DNA of 64,000 bases from Erodium maritimum (Eukaryota > Streptophyta > Magnoliopsida > Geraniales > Geraniaceae): contig OY997591.1 in assembly GCA_963921825.1 (NCBI GenBank), positions 37,097,825-37,161,824 on the forward strand, written 5' to 3'. Each line of letters starts with the position of its first letter. Position 1 is the stretch's first letter. Below are positions 11,961-22,241 of this stretch, one piece after another. A program made the position numbers and the translations under genes. A model generated the notes under the pieces. The model saw only the letters and a program-made list of their open reading frames with translations. It ran no database searches and was not told the origin of the DNA.

Positions 11961-12689
11961 ACCCACTCCATTAGTCACTCCGGTAAGGTCTAGTGCAACC
12001 CTCACACGGTCCTCTCGGCATTTACTTATAACTTTCCGCAAACAAACCAGTGTTCGCTACTCGTCTCTTGCGGGAAAAGTAGTAAAGGGGATGAGCGTGA
12101 TGCTCACCTCCACGGACACCCGTCCGATTATGGCATACTAGTAACGCACTAAAGACTTACCGTTCTCACCAGGGCAAACCACTACCTCAAAACCTGATGC
12201 CAAACGTCACACTGCTCACGCTATCAACACCTCAAGTACTCGCTTATGTAAGATAAACCTCGACACGAGAATCACGTCCTCGATTCAGTAAATCACTATA
12301 GCTTGCAACCTCAATACCCCAATTTCCCGATCACGTAGGGAAACCTCAAACGGGGATCATGTTCTCAACTAAGCCAACACTGTCGCTCACAATATCGTTA
12401 CCCCAATTACCCGATCACTTAAGGGAAACTAGTTCGCATGGCGCCGCAGCACACCAACCTTAACCCCTACCCGTGGTGAGACTCTCACACCGAGGCGCTG
12501 TAGTACTACCGTAGGTCACCGATGAGTCTCGAACTCAAGACCTCATCCTTTAACACCGAGCTTACGGCCCCTACAACCCACAACTGTGGACACAACTACG
12601 CCAAACCAAGCACTCAAACTGCACGAACGCGAATTGAGTCACGCAACCACAACACTAACCTGCGTAATCAAGACGGTGTAAAAGACAGG

Positions 12690-12805
12690 GGTCACGGACC
12701 CGTGACCAACCCCATCACGATTGGGGTCACGGTGCCGTGACAAAGGCCCTAAAATGGCCAAAATCCTCTGGTCCGTCACGGATCCGTGACAGGATCCGTG
12801 ACGCT
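12690..12805. repeat. Cluster of CCGTGAC inverted repeats
   Basis: Within about 115 bp the heptamer CCGTGAC or its complement occurs at least six times. Several are arranged as palindromes such as GTCACGGATCCGTGAC. The cluster is not seen in the leaders of elements C or D. Confidence 0.8.
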
Positions 12806-12987
12806 CGCGCAGACCTGTTTTCCAAATTCGTTTCAACCTCGAACCTTACCCCGTTTTAACCCTAAAATAGCCTCAAACGACACATACTCTTGACCACCAA
12901 TTTGACAACACACGCACCACGACTCACATACAAAATCAAATCATTCAACGTCAACCACAAGCCAACCCGGCCAAACAACAACACGAC

Positions 12988-13212
12988 AACACTCGCCCAC
13001 CGGGCCAACCAAAGTCATACACGTCCACAGGGCCAACCAAAGTCACACACGCCCACAGGGCCAACCAAAATCACACACGCCCACAGGGCCAACCAAAATC
13101 AAAACACGCCCACAGGGCCAACCAAAATCAAAACACGCCCACAGGGCCAACCAAAATCACACACGCCCACAGGGCCAACCAAAATCAAAACACGCCCATA
13201 GGGCCAACCAAT
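12988..13212. repeat. About 29-bp tandem repeat in leader of element A
   Basis: Eight to nine units contain CGCCCACAGGGCCAACCAAA. Element C has a shorter version at 47510-47680 and element D only two loose units (about 29155-29205), so copy number differs between elements. Confidence 0.9.
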
Positions 13213-13333
13213 TTTAAAACTTTTCCCACTTCATTAAAAACCTCATTTCTTGACAGCAGGTAGTTACAACCCGGACCAGGCGTCCCCGAACTACATTGTA
13301 CCCACTTGACATCAACACCGTCACGCTCGACTA

Positions 13334-13347
13334 CAGGGGCGCCCCTG
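13334..13347. other. 14-bp palindrome in leader of element A
   Basis: CAGGGGCGCCCCTG is a perfect palindrome 214 nt downstream of the PBS. It is flanked by CTCGACT and AGTCGAG, which extend the stem past a one-base bulge. It could be an RNA dimerization site; this is inference. Confidence 0.7.
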
Positions 13348-13560
13348 AGTCGAGTCGCGACAGTTTAAAAACGTTTCACGCAGCAACACACAAACAGTAT
13401 GCCAGTAACCTCGTATTGCACATACTCACAAACACAAACAGGACTTAAAACACAACAGGTCTACACACGGTTCCGACCTGCGTACCCAACGCACGCCGGG
13501 ACTTTACCGACTCGACTCTCCCCACCTAATCGACGTACAGTCCGAGGTGTGAAACCTCGA

Positions 13561-13573
13561 GCTCTGATACCAA
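13561..13573 (-). other. Primer binding site of element A (tRNA-iMet)
   Basis: The - strand reads TTGGTATCAGAGC two bases after the 5' LTR. It is complementary to the 3' end of plant initiator tRNA-Met, the usual primer of Ty3/gypsy elements. Confidence 0.93.
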
Positions 13574-14164
13574 GTTGTCACGCCCCAATTTCAGTAAACC
13601 GAACTTGGGACGCGAACATTTAAAATCATAAAACAATTGAAACCTGTTTTGAATATACCCTTTAAAATCACCATTTAGTTAATCAAAATAATATTTACAA
13701 CTCAAAATAAGTCCCAACAAGTGGACAAAACAAGGTATCCGTCACTAGACTCAAAAGTAAAACCCAGAATCCCGCTCCTAGCTCTTCAAGCTTCAGAAGC
13801 TCACCTAGTCCAACCTGCGACCGGTACCTGTAGGAAAAGCAGCTAGGGGTGAGTGTTCGCTCACCACCACGGATAACAGACTGACTACGGCATAATTAGC
13901 AGACAATGCCGGTAACACCAACACTAAACTCAACACCGGGGATCACTATCCCCAAACTCAAGTAACCAGACCGACACCCGCACACTGATTCTTTCCTCAA
14001 CCGACCCAACACTCGGACTCGTAATGTAGACCCGACATAACTATCACGACCTCTTCCAAGGACTCAAAAGACCACCACGCAAACCCAAGATCACAAAGGA
14101 TCGCACACCAAACAAGATCACAGAGGATCGCATACCAACTGCTCAGTGCCTCCGTCACGCCCTT

Positions 14165-14330
14165 TACCAATCTCAATCAGGTCAGGCGGTCGACCTATCG
14201 CAATTCCTAGACACAAAGTCGGATCAGGCTGTCGACCTATCGCAATTCATCGACACAAAGTCGGATCAGGCTGTCGACCTATTGCAATTCATCGGCACAA
14301 AGTCGGATCCGGCTGTCGACCTATCACACT
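14165..14330. repeat. About 50-bp tandem repeat in LTR
   Basis: Three to four units with CGACACAAAGTCGGATCAGG and CTGTCGACCTAT. The same array lies at 42520-42665. Confidence 0.85.
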
Positions 14331-14519
14331 CACAACCCCAAACAACACACGCACGGCCAGGACCCCTTTGTTGTCGGGCGGGCCCCTTACCCCGTCTGAA
14401 CATGCAAACGCGTGTGCTCGTGGACCCCCGTTTCATGAAGCGGGCCCCCAACCTCAGGTAACCACAATCACAATCACAAGCAAATTCAACAAACAGCAAC
14501 AACACAGGTTCAACACTTC

Positions 14520-15775
14520 ACAAGCACTCATGGCCACACAAGACACCAACCGTAAAACACGGACTCAACAACCCCACAGGCACTCACGGCCTCCCAAGAT
14601 ACACCAACAGTAACTCACGGGCTCAACAACCCCACGGGCACTCATGGCACCTCAAAACCACCTACAGTAACTCACGGGCTCAACAACCCCACGGGCACTC
14701 ACGGCCTCTCAAAACCACCAGCAGTAACTCACGGGCTCAACAACCCCACGGGCACTCACGGCCTCCCAAGACACACCAACAGTAACTCACGGGTTCAACA
14801 ACCCTATGGGCACTCACGGCCTCCCAAGACACACCAAAAGTAACTCACGGGTTCAACAACCCCACGGGCACTCATGGCCTCCTAAGACACACCAACAGTA
14901 ACTCACGGGTTCAACAACCCCACAGGCACTCACGGCCTCCCAAGACATACCAACAGTAAAGACACGGGTTCAACAACCCCACGGGCACTCATGGCCTCCC
15001 AGGACATACTAACAGTAGAGACACGGGTTAACCAACCCCACTGGCACTCACGGCCTCCCAAGACATACCAACAGTAAAGACACGGGTTCAACAACCCCAC
15101 GGGCACTCACGGCCACCCAAAACACCAACAGTAACTCACGGGCTCAACAACCCTACGGGCACTCACGGCACCTCAAAACCACCTACAGTAACTCACGGGC
15201 TCAACAACCACACGGGCACTTACGGCCTCTCAAAACCACCAACAGTAACTCACGGGCTCAACAACCCCACGGGCACTCACGGCTTCCCAAGACACACCAA
15301 CAGTAACTCACGGGTTCAACAACCCTACGCGCACTCACGGCCTCCCAAGACACACCAAAAGTAACTCACGGGTTCAACAACCCCACGGGCACTCATGGCC
15401 TCCCAAGACATACTAACAGTAAAGACACGGGTTCAACAACCCCACTGGCACTCACGGCCTCCCAAGACATACCAACAGTAAAGACACGGGTTCAACAACC
15501 CCACGGGCACTCACGGCCACCCAAAACACCAACGGTAAATCACGGGTTCAACAACCCCCACAGGCACTCACGGCCACTCAAGACACACAACCAGTCAAGA
15601 CTCGGGTTCAACCACCCAACGGGCACTCACGGCCACCCAAAACACCAACAGTCAAACACGGGCTCTCACGGCCACCCAAGACACCAACAATAATAACACG
15701 GGCTCTCATGGCCAACCAAGACACCAACAATAATAACACGGGCTCTCATGGCCACCCAAGACATAAATTAAACAA
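14520..15775. repeat. Large LTR tandem array, about 19 long units plus short units
   Basis: Long units of about 57-60 bp have the pattern CAACAACCCCACGGGCACTC + ACGGCCTCCCAAGACA + CACCAACAGTAA. By eye about 19 occur between 14545 and 15640. Short units of about 40 bp (CACGGGCTCTCATGGCCACC) follow at 15655-15775. This is the longest array in the window; other LTRs hold from about two to fifteen units. Confidence 0.92.
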
Positions 15776-17435
15776 TCAACCTCCGGGCATGGTCATATGC
15801 CTCAAGTAATTCTAATATCGATAAGTTCTCTTCTCCTACGACACTACTAAGTGTCACATGCGATTCCAATACTTGCTACGTTCCCGTATCATGCTTTTCT
15901 AATATTCGATAACCTACTTAACCCACGACACCCCGGTGTCACATGCAATTCTACTGTTAACTTTCCCTAGTCAGGGCCGAGATCCGGCTACTTTTCCCTA
16001 CCTCGTGCGTGTTCTCCAAAAGCCAACCAACAAGCTCCGGTATGATCTCAGTCACTCACCCAGCTTTCCCTTGCCTCGGTCCGCGGCACGATCTAAAAGA
16101 ACACAATTTTAAACGCTTTTAAGCGTGCAGGCATAATGCTGAATTTTAATAAACCTGACGCCCAAAAGTAACCCCGACAATGTCGATCACTCTCAAACAC
16201 CCCAATTACTCGACATTGTCGATATTGGACCCGGAAAGGCCCGATTCGCCCGACATGGCGAATCTGCCCGGGTTTTGGAAACGCCCTTCCGGGGCTCCGA
16301 AAATTCCCGTTTTCGTTCCTACGGTCTTAAAATAATTCAAGGGTGCCTAGGCACTCGACGGAATCGAATTCCGACTTCCGAGTCATTTAATTTGCGTTTC
16401 AAGTTTCTAAAACCCGTTAATTACAAATTTTCCAATTTAATTCCAAATTTCAATTCGGTTGAGGATAAATGGTCCGGGGAACGTTCTAAACCACCCGAAC
16501 ACAAAACCCGATCACCCGAGCACGTGGGCCACACACGGCCACAATGGAAAAATTCCCTTTTTGCCCCAAAACGTTCCTAACGAACCCCAAACCTTAACCA
16601 TTCAATCTTTAAACCAATTCTAACCAAAACCCAACCATAATCAAACCGTTTAAACTCAAACCCAAAATTTCAAATGTACCAAAACGAAAATCGGTTAGGT
16701 GCTCACCGTAGAGAATGACGGTGTGAGCTTGAATCTTCTATCGTTGAGAAGATACAACGACTTGATGAACGAGAAACGTCACAACTTCCCAAAGCCTCTA
16801 CTCTTTTTCTCTCCTCCTTCTAACTCCTTTCTCTCTCTAAAGTATCTCTTTTTTTTGCTCTTTTGAAATTCTTGGCCGAGACCCACATATTTGCTCTTCC
16901 TTTTGTTTGGTTTTTAAAACAACAACTGATATTTAAATACAAAACTATCACTTCAAGTCTCATCTTTGTTTTGTTCAAGAAACCTAACACCACCACATAA
17001 TGGACATGTGGCAAATGGGTCCCACACCTTTTGGAAAATTATCTTCTAGATATTTTTCAATCAGATTCGCGAAATTCGGCCGTCTCGGGCCCCGAACGGG
17101 CACTTTTTCCAAGAAATTACGAAACTTCACGGGCTACAAGGAAACGGCTCAACTAAGACCGCTGCGACGACGGCTAAGATTTTTGGATCCAAAACGGGCC
17201 TCGAACGGACCAAAACGTCGATCGGTTGCCTTTTCCAGCGAAAAGTCAACATTTCCCAAATTGGTCAGAAAGTTGCCCTGAGTCCCCCGGAACTCACTTT
17301 GGTCGATATCGAAGTCATCTTAAGTCCGTTATGACCCTCGGGGTCAAATTTGGGTTCATTTAAGTGTGTCCAAAAATTTTAAATTTTCCTGTTTTTCGCA
17401 GGTTTGACTAGCGTTGACCGGGAGTGGTTATTACA

Positions 17436-17931
17436 ACATTGGTGAAACCGACGGTAACTTTTTCCTTCAAACATTCCATGAGAAAGCATATTAAAGCAAT
17501 GGGTTCTTTTTTATCATGGTGTTGACGAGGAAGACCGTTTGTCTAAACTTTTTTGGGTAGACCTGGTGTGTAAAGAAAATTAAAAGCTCTATAGCGACAT
17601 TATAATATTCGACTCAACATACAACACAAATAGGTTAGACATCCATCAAAATATAAATTTTCATACATGTTAATGAACTTTGATTTGTAGTAATATATAT
17701 GATAGGTTCAAGGTATAATGTACTATATGTTTGAGAAAATTTAGGTACAAAATGGTGTTTTGTCCATTCGCAACAATAGACAACCAAGACAAGTGTATTA
17801 TGGTTTGTTTTGGTTTGATTGGGCAAAAGGATGTTGAATCCTTTGCACTGTTGTTAAGAACATTTCTGAAATGCATGGACGGTAAGCAATTGAACTACAA
17901 CGAGACAGATTAGGATCAAGCGACGAAAAAG
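17436..17931 (+). pseudogene. FAR1/FRS-like transposase pseudogene, part 2 (start of transposase domain)
   Basis: Begins with the right ACATT copy of element A. The + strand reads FFYHGVDEEDRLSKLFWVDL (about 17508-17565), then IIIFDSTYNTNR, whose Asp is the first catalytic residue of MULE-type DDE transposases. An apparent intron of about 110 bp with a TTTAG acceptor near 17743 follows, then YKMVFCPFATIDNQD and FLKCMDGK. The end, ETD-stop-DQATKK, corresponds to the family's TDxD motif. The CRM-like element interrupts it at 17932, and the frame continues exactly at 38659 (AIEDVLTNTQHRLC). One in-frame TAA near 17589 and one TAG at 17911 were noted. Confidence 0.8.
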
Positions 17932-18777
17932 TGATGAGGACATCGAAGCTATCACCAAAATTCCTATTATGCGACGAGCACCAGACGTCGAAGCTATCAG
18001 TACCTTGTCCGACCCCGAAGAAGAAGCTATCAGCAACATTCCTATTATGCGATCAGTACCAAGGAAAAGATCAGGAACTAAATAATTACATGAAGAATTC
18101 AACAAGAAAGTGGAGAATTTAATAGAGCATGGGGAACTCCAAGGAAACGTGATCACGAAGGAAAATCAAGAAGGCATTCAAGAACAATTCAAGACTTCAA
18201 CAAATCTGTTTTTTCCTCTACTTCAAGGAATTAATGAAGCCAACTTATTCATCATTTCAAAAGAAGATTCATCCTGTCAAACTACTCATGAACATTAAAT
18301 AGCCAAGGTATGCATTTCAATTCAGATTATTAAAGAGTTACTTTTGCTGTTTTGCAGATTCCAAGCATTTAGTTTATCAAGAGTCATTTAGCATTAATTA
18401 GAGTCAAATGTAATCAGTTTTAGACCCTTGAAGGTCACTTGGTGCTGGACTATTTAATAAAGTCCCTTCTCAGCATGTATTATCCAAGTTTTATGAAATA
18501 AAAATTCGAGATTTCTTCTGGGAAGAATCTATCACATTCAACTTTCTTGTGGCCGAAGCCTTAAAGTTGTTTGTTCGACTTATCAAAGACTTTCCATCAC
18601 CTGTGTGGCGTCATTCAATCCACCACATATCCTCCTAGTTACTTCGATTCTTCAAAAAGTGTTGTACGACCAGTTGAAGCAATCTCCATCATCGAATCCA
18701 TCTTCATCCATTGGAACCTTAGAAAGTGTTGTACGACCAGCTAAGGTTCTCCATCCTACCACCACGTTCCTGTATCA
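17932..18777 (+). repeat. 5' LTR of CRM-like element, 846 bp
   Basis: Runs from TGATGAGGAC to CTGTATCA. It matches 37608-38653 apart from small changes and the 200-bp retroposon gain in the 3' copy. The part that is coding in the 3' copy (TIPIMR, TLSDPEEEAISN repeats) is present here too. Confidence 0.95.
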
Positions 18778-18779
18778 TC

Positions 18780-18790
18780 TGGTATCAGAG
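18780..18790 (+). other. Primer binding site of CRM-like element (tRNA-iMet)
   Basis: TGGTATCAGAG two bases after the 5' LTR is complementary to the 3' end of initiator tRNA-Met. Confidence 0.9.
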
Positions 18791-19036
18791 ATAAACGCTC
18801 CAAATCAGGTTTTATCTATCCTTTATTTTATTAATCTTGTTTTTATCTATTTGCTGATGTTCTAGTTTCAAAAAAAAATGTTTTGAACACAACTCAAATA
18901 TGTCCAGATTTGTTTTATGAGTTTGTTGTTTCATCATTTCAAGTTCAGTACCTTTTCAACTTCCTTTGCACTTGATTTGTTTGTTTGTGAGAAAACATCA
19001 AATTTTAGGACTATGGAAGAATAAGGGGATGCAAAC

Positions 19037-20203
19037 ATGGCTCAAATTCTTACTGCCCTCCAAGACCTTGGAAATCGATTGACAAGAATTGAACAGCCAC
19101 CACCAGTACGTAGAAATCTCATTCGAAATGTGAATGTTCCAAGAATGAACCAAAATGAAGATGAACCAGATTCCGAAGATGATGAACAACCGGATTTTTA
19201 TCAGAACCCAAGGCCAAGGAGACAATACAATTATGATCGAGGCCGACAAGAGGATGCTAAGCATGGAAACAAAGATGTCAAGCTCAATGTCCCAACTTTC
19301 GCAGGGAAGGTCAATCCAGAAGCTTATCTTGATTGGGAGAGACGTATGGAATATATATTCGAATACTAAAACTACTCGGAACAAAGGAAAGTATCCCTAG
19401 CTGCTGCCCAACTTACTGAAGGTGCTTTGGCTTGGTGGGACAGAGATGTATCCGAGAGAAGGAGGCATATGCACGGTCAGATTGCAACTTGGGAGGACAT
19501 GAGATTCATAATGAGCTAGAGATATGTTCCAACTTATTATTACCGAAGCCTACAACAAAAATTCAGAAAGCTCTCTCAAGGAAATAAATCAGTGGAGGAA
19601 TACTGTGATGAGTTTGAGACAGTTCGGAACAGATTAGAATCTGAAGATTCAGAGGAGTCTCTAATGGCTCAATTTCTAGACGGTCTTCATGATAGAATTG
19701 CTAGAAAGGTGGAGAGACAAACCTACTATGATTTGGAAGAATTATTGCACCTTGCTACTCAAGCTGAAGAACACATTAAGAGGAAGACAGCTTCTAGTAA
19801 TCGAAACAAGAATTCTTGGGTATCACAACCACCAAAAGCGCTAGACAAAGGAAAGTGCGATGAGATGCACCAGAGGTTCAAAGGAAAGCTACCAGAATCA
19901 TCAAAAGGAAGCAAACCAGAGCAAGGTAAGGATTTAATTCAAAGAACTCGTGACATTACTTGTTTTAAATGTCAGGGAAAAGGACACTATGCACGAGAAT
20001 ACCCAAACCAGCGAGTGATGATCCTCAAGGCTAATAGAGAATACGAGTCTCAAGATGAGGAAGAAGAAAGAATTGAATCCGAAGAAGATAATATTGATTA
20101 TGCAGAAAAAGGAGAACTACTAGTCATAAGGAGAGCACTTAGCTCACTCTTTGATCCGAGACTATTTAGCGAGAAAACACCTTTCACTCGTGATGCAACA
20201 TAA
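19037..20203 (+). pseudogene. gag of CRM-like element
   Basis: A Gag reading frame of about 388 residues starting at Met 19037 and broken by TAA at about 19367 and TAG at about 19517. The N-terminus (MAQILTALQDLGNRL) is followed by an acidic stretch, then the capsid-type region (NVPTFAGKVNPEAYLDWERR, AQLTEGALAWWDRDV, SVEEYCDEFETVRNRL). A nucleocapsid zinc knuckle follows at about 19960-20010. Its last cysteine is replaced by tyrosine (CFKCQGKGHYAREYP), so the CCHC motif is lost. The end, LFDPRLFSEKTPF, leads into the protease. The protein would package element RNA; this copy cannot. Confidence 0.88.
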
Positions 20204-20640
20204 ATTCTAAGGTATGTAGCTTGATTATTGATGGAGGTTCATGTACTAACGTGGCCAGTAAGTATTTGGTTGATAAGCTAGGTCTCCAAAAGACAAAGCA
20301 CCATCGACCATACCAGCTGAAATGGCTCAATGACGCATCCGAGCTCAAGATCTCCGAGCAAGTCACTATACCTTTCACCATAGGCAAATATGCAGATCAA
20401 GTTGTGTGTGATGTAGTTCCTATGCAAGCTGGTCACCTTCTTCTAGGATGACCATGGCAGCTTGATAAAGAAATTATACATAATGGAAGGACCAACTACT
20501 ACTCTTTCACTCACAACAAGAAGCACAGTTTTGCTCCTCTTAATCCACAAGAAGTGCATGAAATGCAGATATATATGAGCAAAGGAGCTAAGTTAGACAA
20601 AACCAACCTTTATATTACACCTTCTACTGTTTTGAAATTT
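20204..20640 (+). pseudogene. Aspartic protease region of CRM-like element
   Basis: The frame reads IIDGGSCTNVASKYLV (about 20224), with DGGS in place of the usual D(S/T)G active site; DGGS is common in plant Ty3/gypsy proteases of this branch. It continues to MQAGHLLLG at about 20448, where a TGA (20449) replaces the expected Arg before PWQ. The enzyme would cut the Gag-Pol precursor. Confidence 0.8.
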
Positions 20641-22236
20641 CTTGATTCATCAAATAAGGTGCTACTAATGATCTTTAAGGAATGTTTGTTTTCAGGTCAA
20701 GAAGAGCAAGAATTATCTCATGAGATGCTTGAACTACTAGAAAACTTCAAAGAGGTGTTTCCCGAGGAGATACCACCAGGTTTGCCACCAATAAGAGGAA
20801 TTGAGCACCAAATTGATCTTGTTCCAAACGTACCATTGCCAAACCGACCAGCTTATAGAGTTAATCCCAAAGAGGCTCAAGAGCTAGAAAAGCAAGTTCA
20901 AGATCTCATGTCAAAAGGTTATATTCGCAAAAGTCTTAGCCCATGTGCAGTACCTGCACTTCTAGTGCCTAAGAAAGATGGAACATGGAGGATGTGTGTT
21001 GATTGTCGAGCAATCAACAATATCACTATCAAGTATAGGCATCCAATTCCGAGGCTTGATGATATGTTAGAGGACCTAAATGGAGCTACAATATTCTCTA
21101 AGATTGATTTAAGGAGTGGCTACCATCAAGTCAAAATGAAGGAATGAGATGAATGGAAAATAGCGTTTAAGACGAAGCAAAGATTATATGAGTGGCTGGT
21201 CATGCCATTTGGACTCACAAACGCTTAAAGTACATTCATGAGACTCATGAATCCTGTCTTAAGGGCATACAACAGTAAGTTTGTGGTAGTATATTTTGAT
21301 GATATATTGGTTTATAGTTCTAACCTTGCAGATCATTTAAACCACATCGAACAGGTTCTAGAGACACTCTGAGCTGAAAATCTCTATGAAAATCTTAAGA
21401 AATGCTCATTTTGAACTGATCAAGTTGTGTTTTTAGGATTTGTTGTAAGCTCGCAGGGATTGAAGGTTGATGAGGAGAAAATCAAAGCCATTCAAGATTG
21501 GCCTACACCAACAACCATTGGACAAGTTAGAAGCTTCCATGGATTGGCCGGCTTGTATAGAAGATTTGTGAAGGATTTTAGCACCATTGCTGCCCCTTTG
21601 ACCACTGTGATTAAAAAGAATGTGGAGTTTAAATGGGGTCAAGGACAAGAGCAAGCATTCCAAAAGCTCAAAGATAGCCTTACACATGCACCTGTTATGG
21701 TATTACCTAACTTTGATAGTACATTTGAAATTGAATGTGATGCTTCAGGTACAGGTATAGGCGCTTTCCTAACTCAAGTGGGAAAACCAATAGCCTACTT
21801 TAGTGAGAAACTCAATGGAGCTGTCCTTAATTACCCTACTTATGACAAAGAACTCTATGCTTTGGTAAAATCTCTTGAAACTTGGAAACATTATCTATTA
21901 TCCAAAGAGTTTGTTATTCATACAGATCATGAGACCCTCAAGCACCTAAGAGGACATACCACTCTTAAAAAAGGCATGCGAAGTGGCTTGAGTGTATATA
22001 GACATTTCCATATGTGATCAAGTATAAGAAGGGCAAGGAAAACGTTGTAGCTGATGCACTATCAAGGAGACATGCTCTAATTTGCAAAATGGAGGCAAGA
22101 ATCATGGGATTTGAGCATATCAAGAGTTTATATGAAACTGATCCAGATTTCAAAGAAGCTTTCAAGGAGACAAGCAAGGCTGTGTATGGATCATTTTATC
22201 AACAAGATGGATTCTTATTCAAGGATAGAAGGCTTT
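20641..22236 (+). pseudogene. Reverse transcriptase and RNase H of CRM-like element
   Basis: RT begins around FPEEIPPGLPPIRGIEHQI (20758) and includes VPKKDGTWRMCVDCRAIN, FSKIDLRSGYHQV and the catalytic VYFDDILVYS (about 21285-21320). The connection and RNase H regions follow ([31 protein letters not shown] with the first catalytic Asp, [22 protein letters not shown]), then [15 protein letters not shown] after a frameshift near 22010. Stops occur at about 21146, 21226, 21370 and 21414. At 22242 the early integrase is interrupted by the solo LTR. Confidence 0.9.
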
Positions 22237-22241
22237 GCATA

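Larger units (their letters stand above)
11961..13560 (-). other. Leader of element A (no coding region)
   Basis: About 1.6 kb between the PBS and the protease remnant, with no gag. It holds a 29-bp tandem repeat, a cluster of CCGTGAC motifs, a 14-bp palindrome and, at 12060-12150, a segment resembling the hairpin part of the LTR (GGAGGTGAGC, ACGCTCATCCCCTTTACTAC on the - strand). The leader of element C aligns with it from 46549 to 48060. Confidence 0.75.
5506..17435 (-). mobile_element. Element A: Ty3/gypsy Tekay-type retrotransposon
   Basis: An LTR retrotransposon on the - strand. It is bounded by TGTCACGCCCC at 5506 and GGTTATTACA ending at 17435, and flanked by the 5-bp duplication ACATT (5501-5505 and 17436-17440). 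Parts in the order of the window: 3' LTR (interrupted and internally deleted), polypurine tract, residual pol, long leader, PBS, 5' LTR. Gag is gone, as are RNase H and the integrase core. The long LTRs and the relation to element D, which ends in a chromodomain-like tail, place it in the Tekay/Del chromoviruses. It cannot move on its own. Confidence 0.93.
13576..17435 (-). repeat. 5' LTR of element A, 3860 bp
   Basis: The most complete long LTR of element A. In reading direction: GC-poor start, a segment with GACACTTAGTAGTGTC, the large tandem array (15780-14520), a short 46-50-bp array (14330-14165), the palindrome region near 13850 (here mutated to GGTGAGTGTTCGCTCACC), and the terminus GGGGCGTGACA. 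There is no open reading frame of known function; the ORF at 14146-14613 is translated repeat. Confidence 0.92.

Noticed and set aside
13561-13573. tRNA-like sequence GGTATCAGAGC (also at 18780, 28790 and 48061)
   Set aside because: Only the 3' end complement of tRNA-iMet is present, next to an LTR; these are primer binding sites, not tRNA genes. No tRNA or rRNA gene was seen.
14520-15775. Regularly spaced repeats resembling a CRISPR array
   Set aside because: Units are contiguous tandem repeats without unique spacers, in a plant LTR, with no cas genes.
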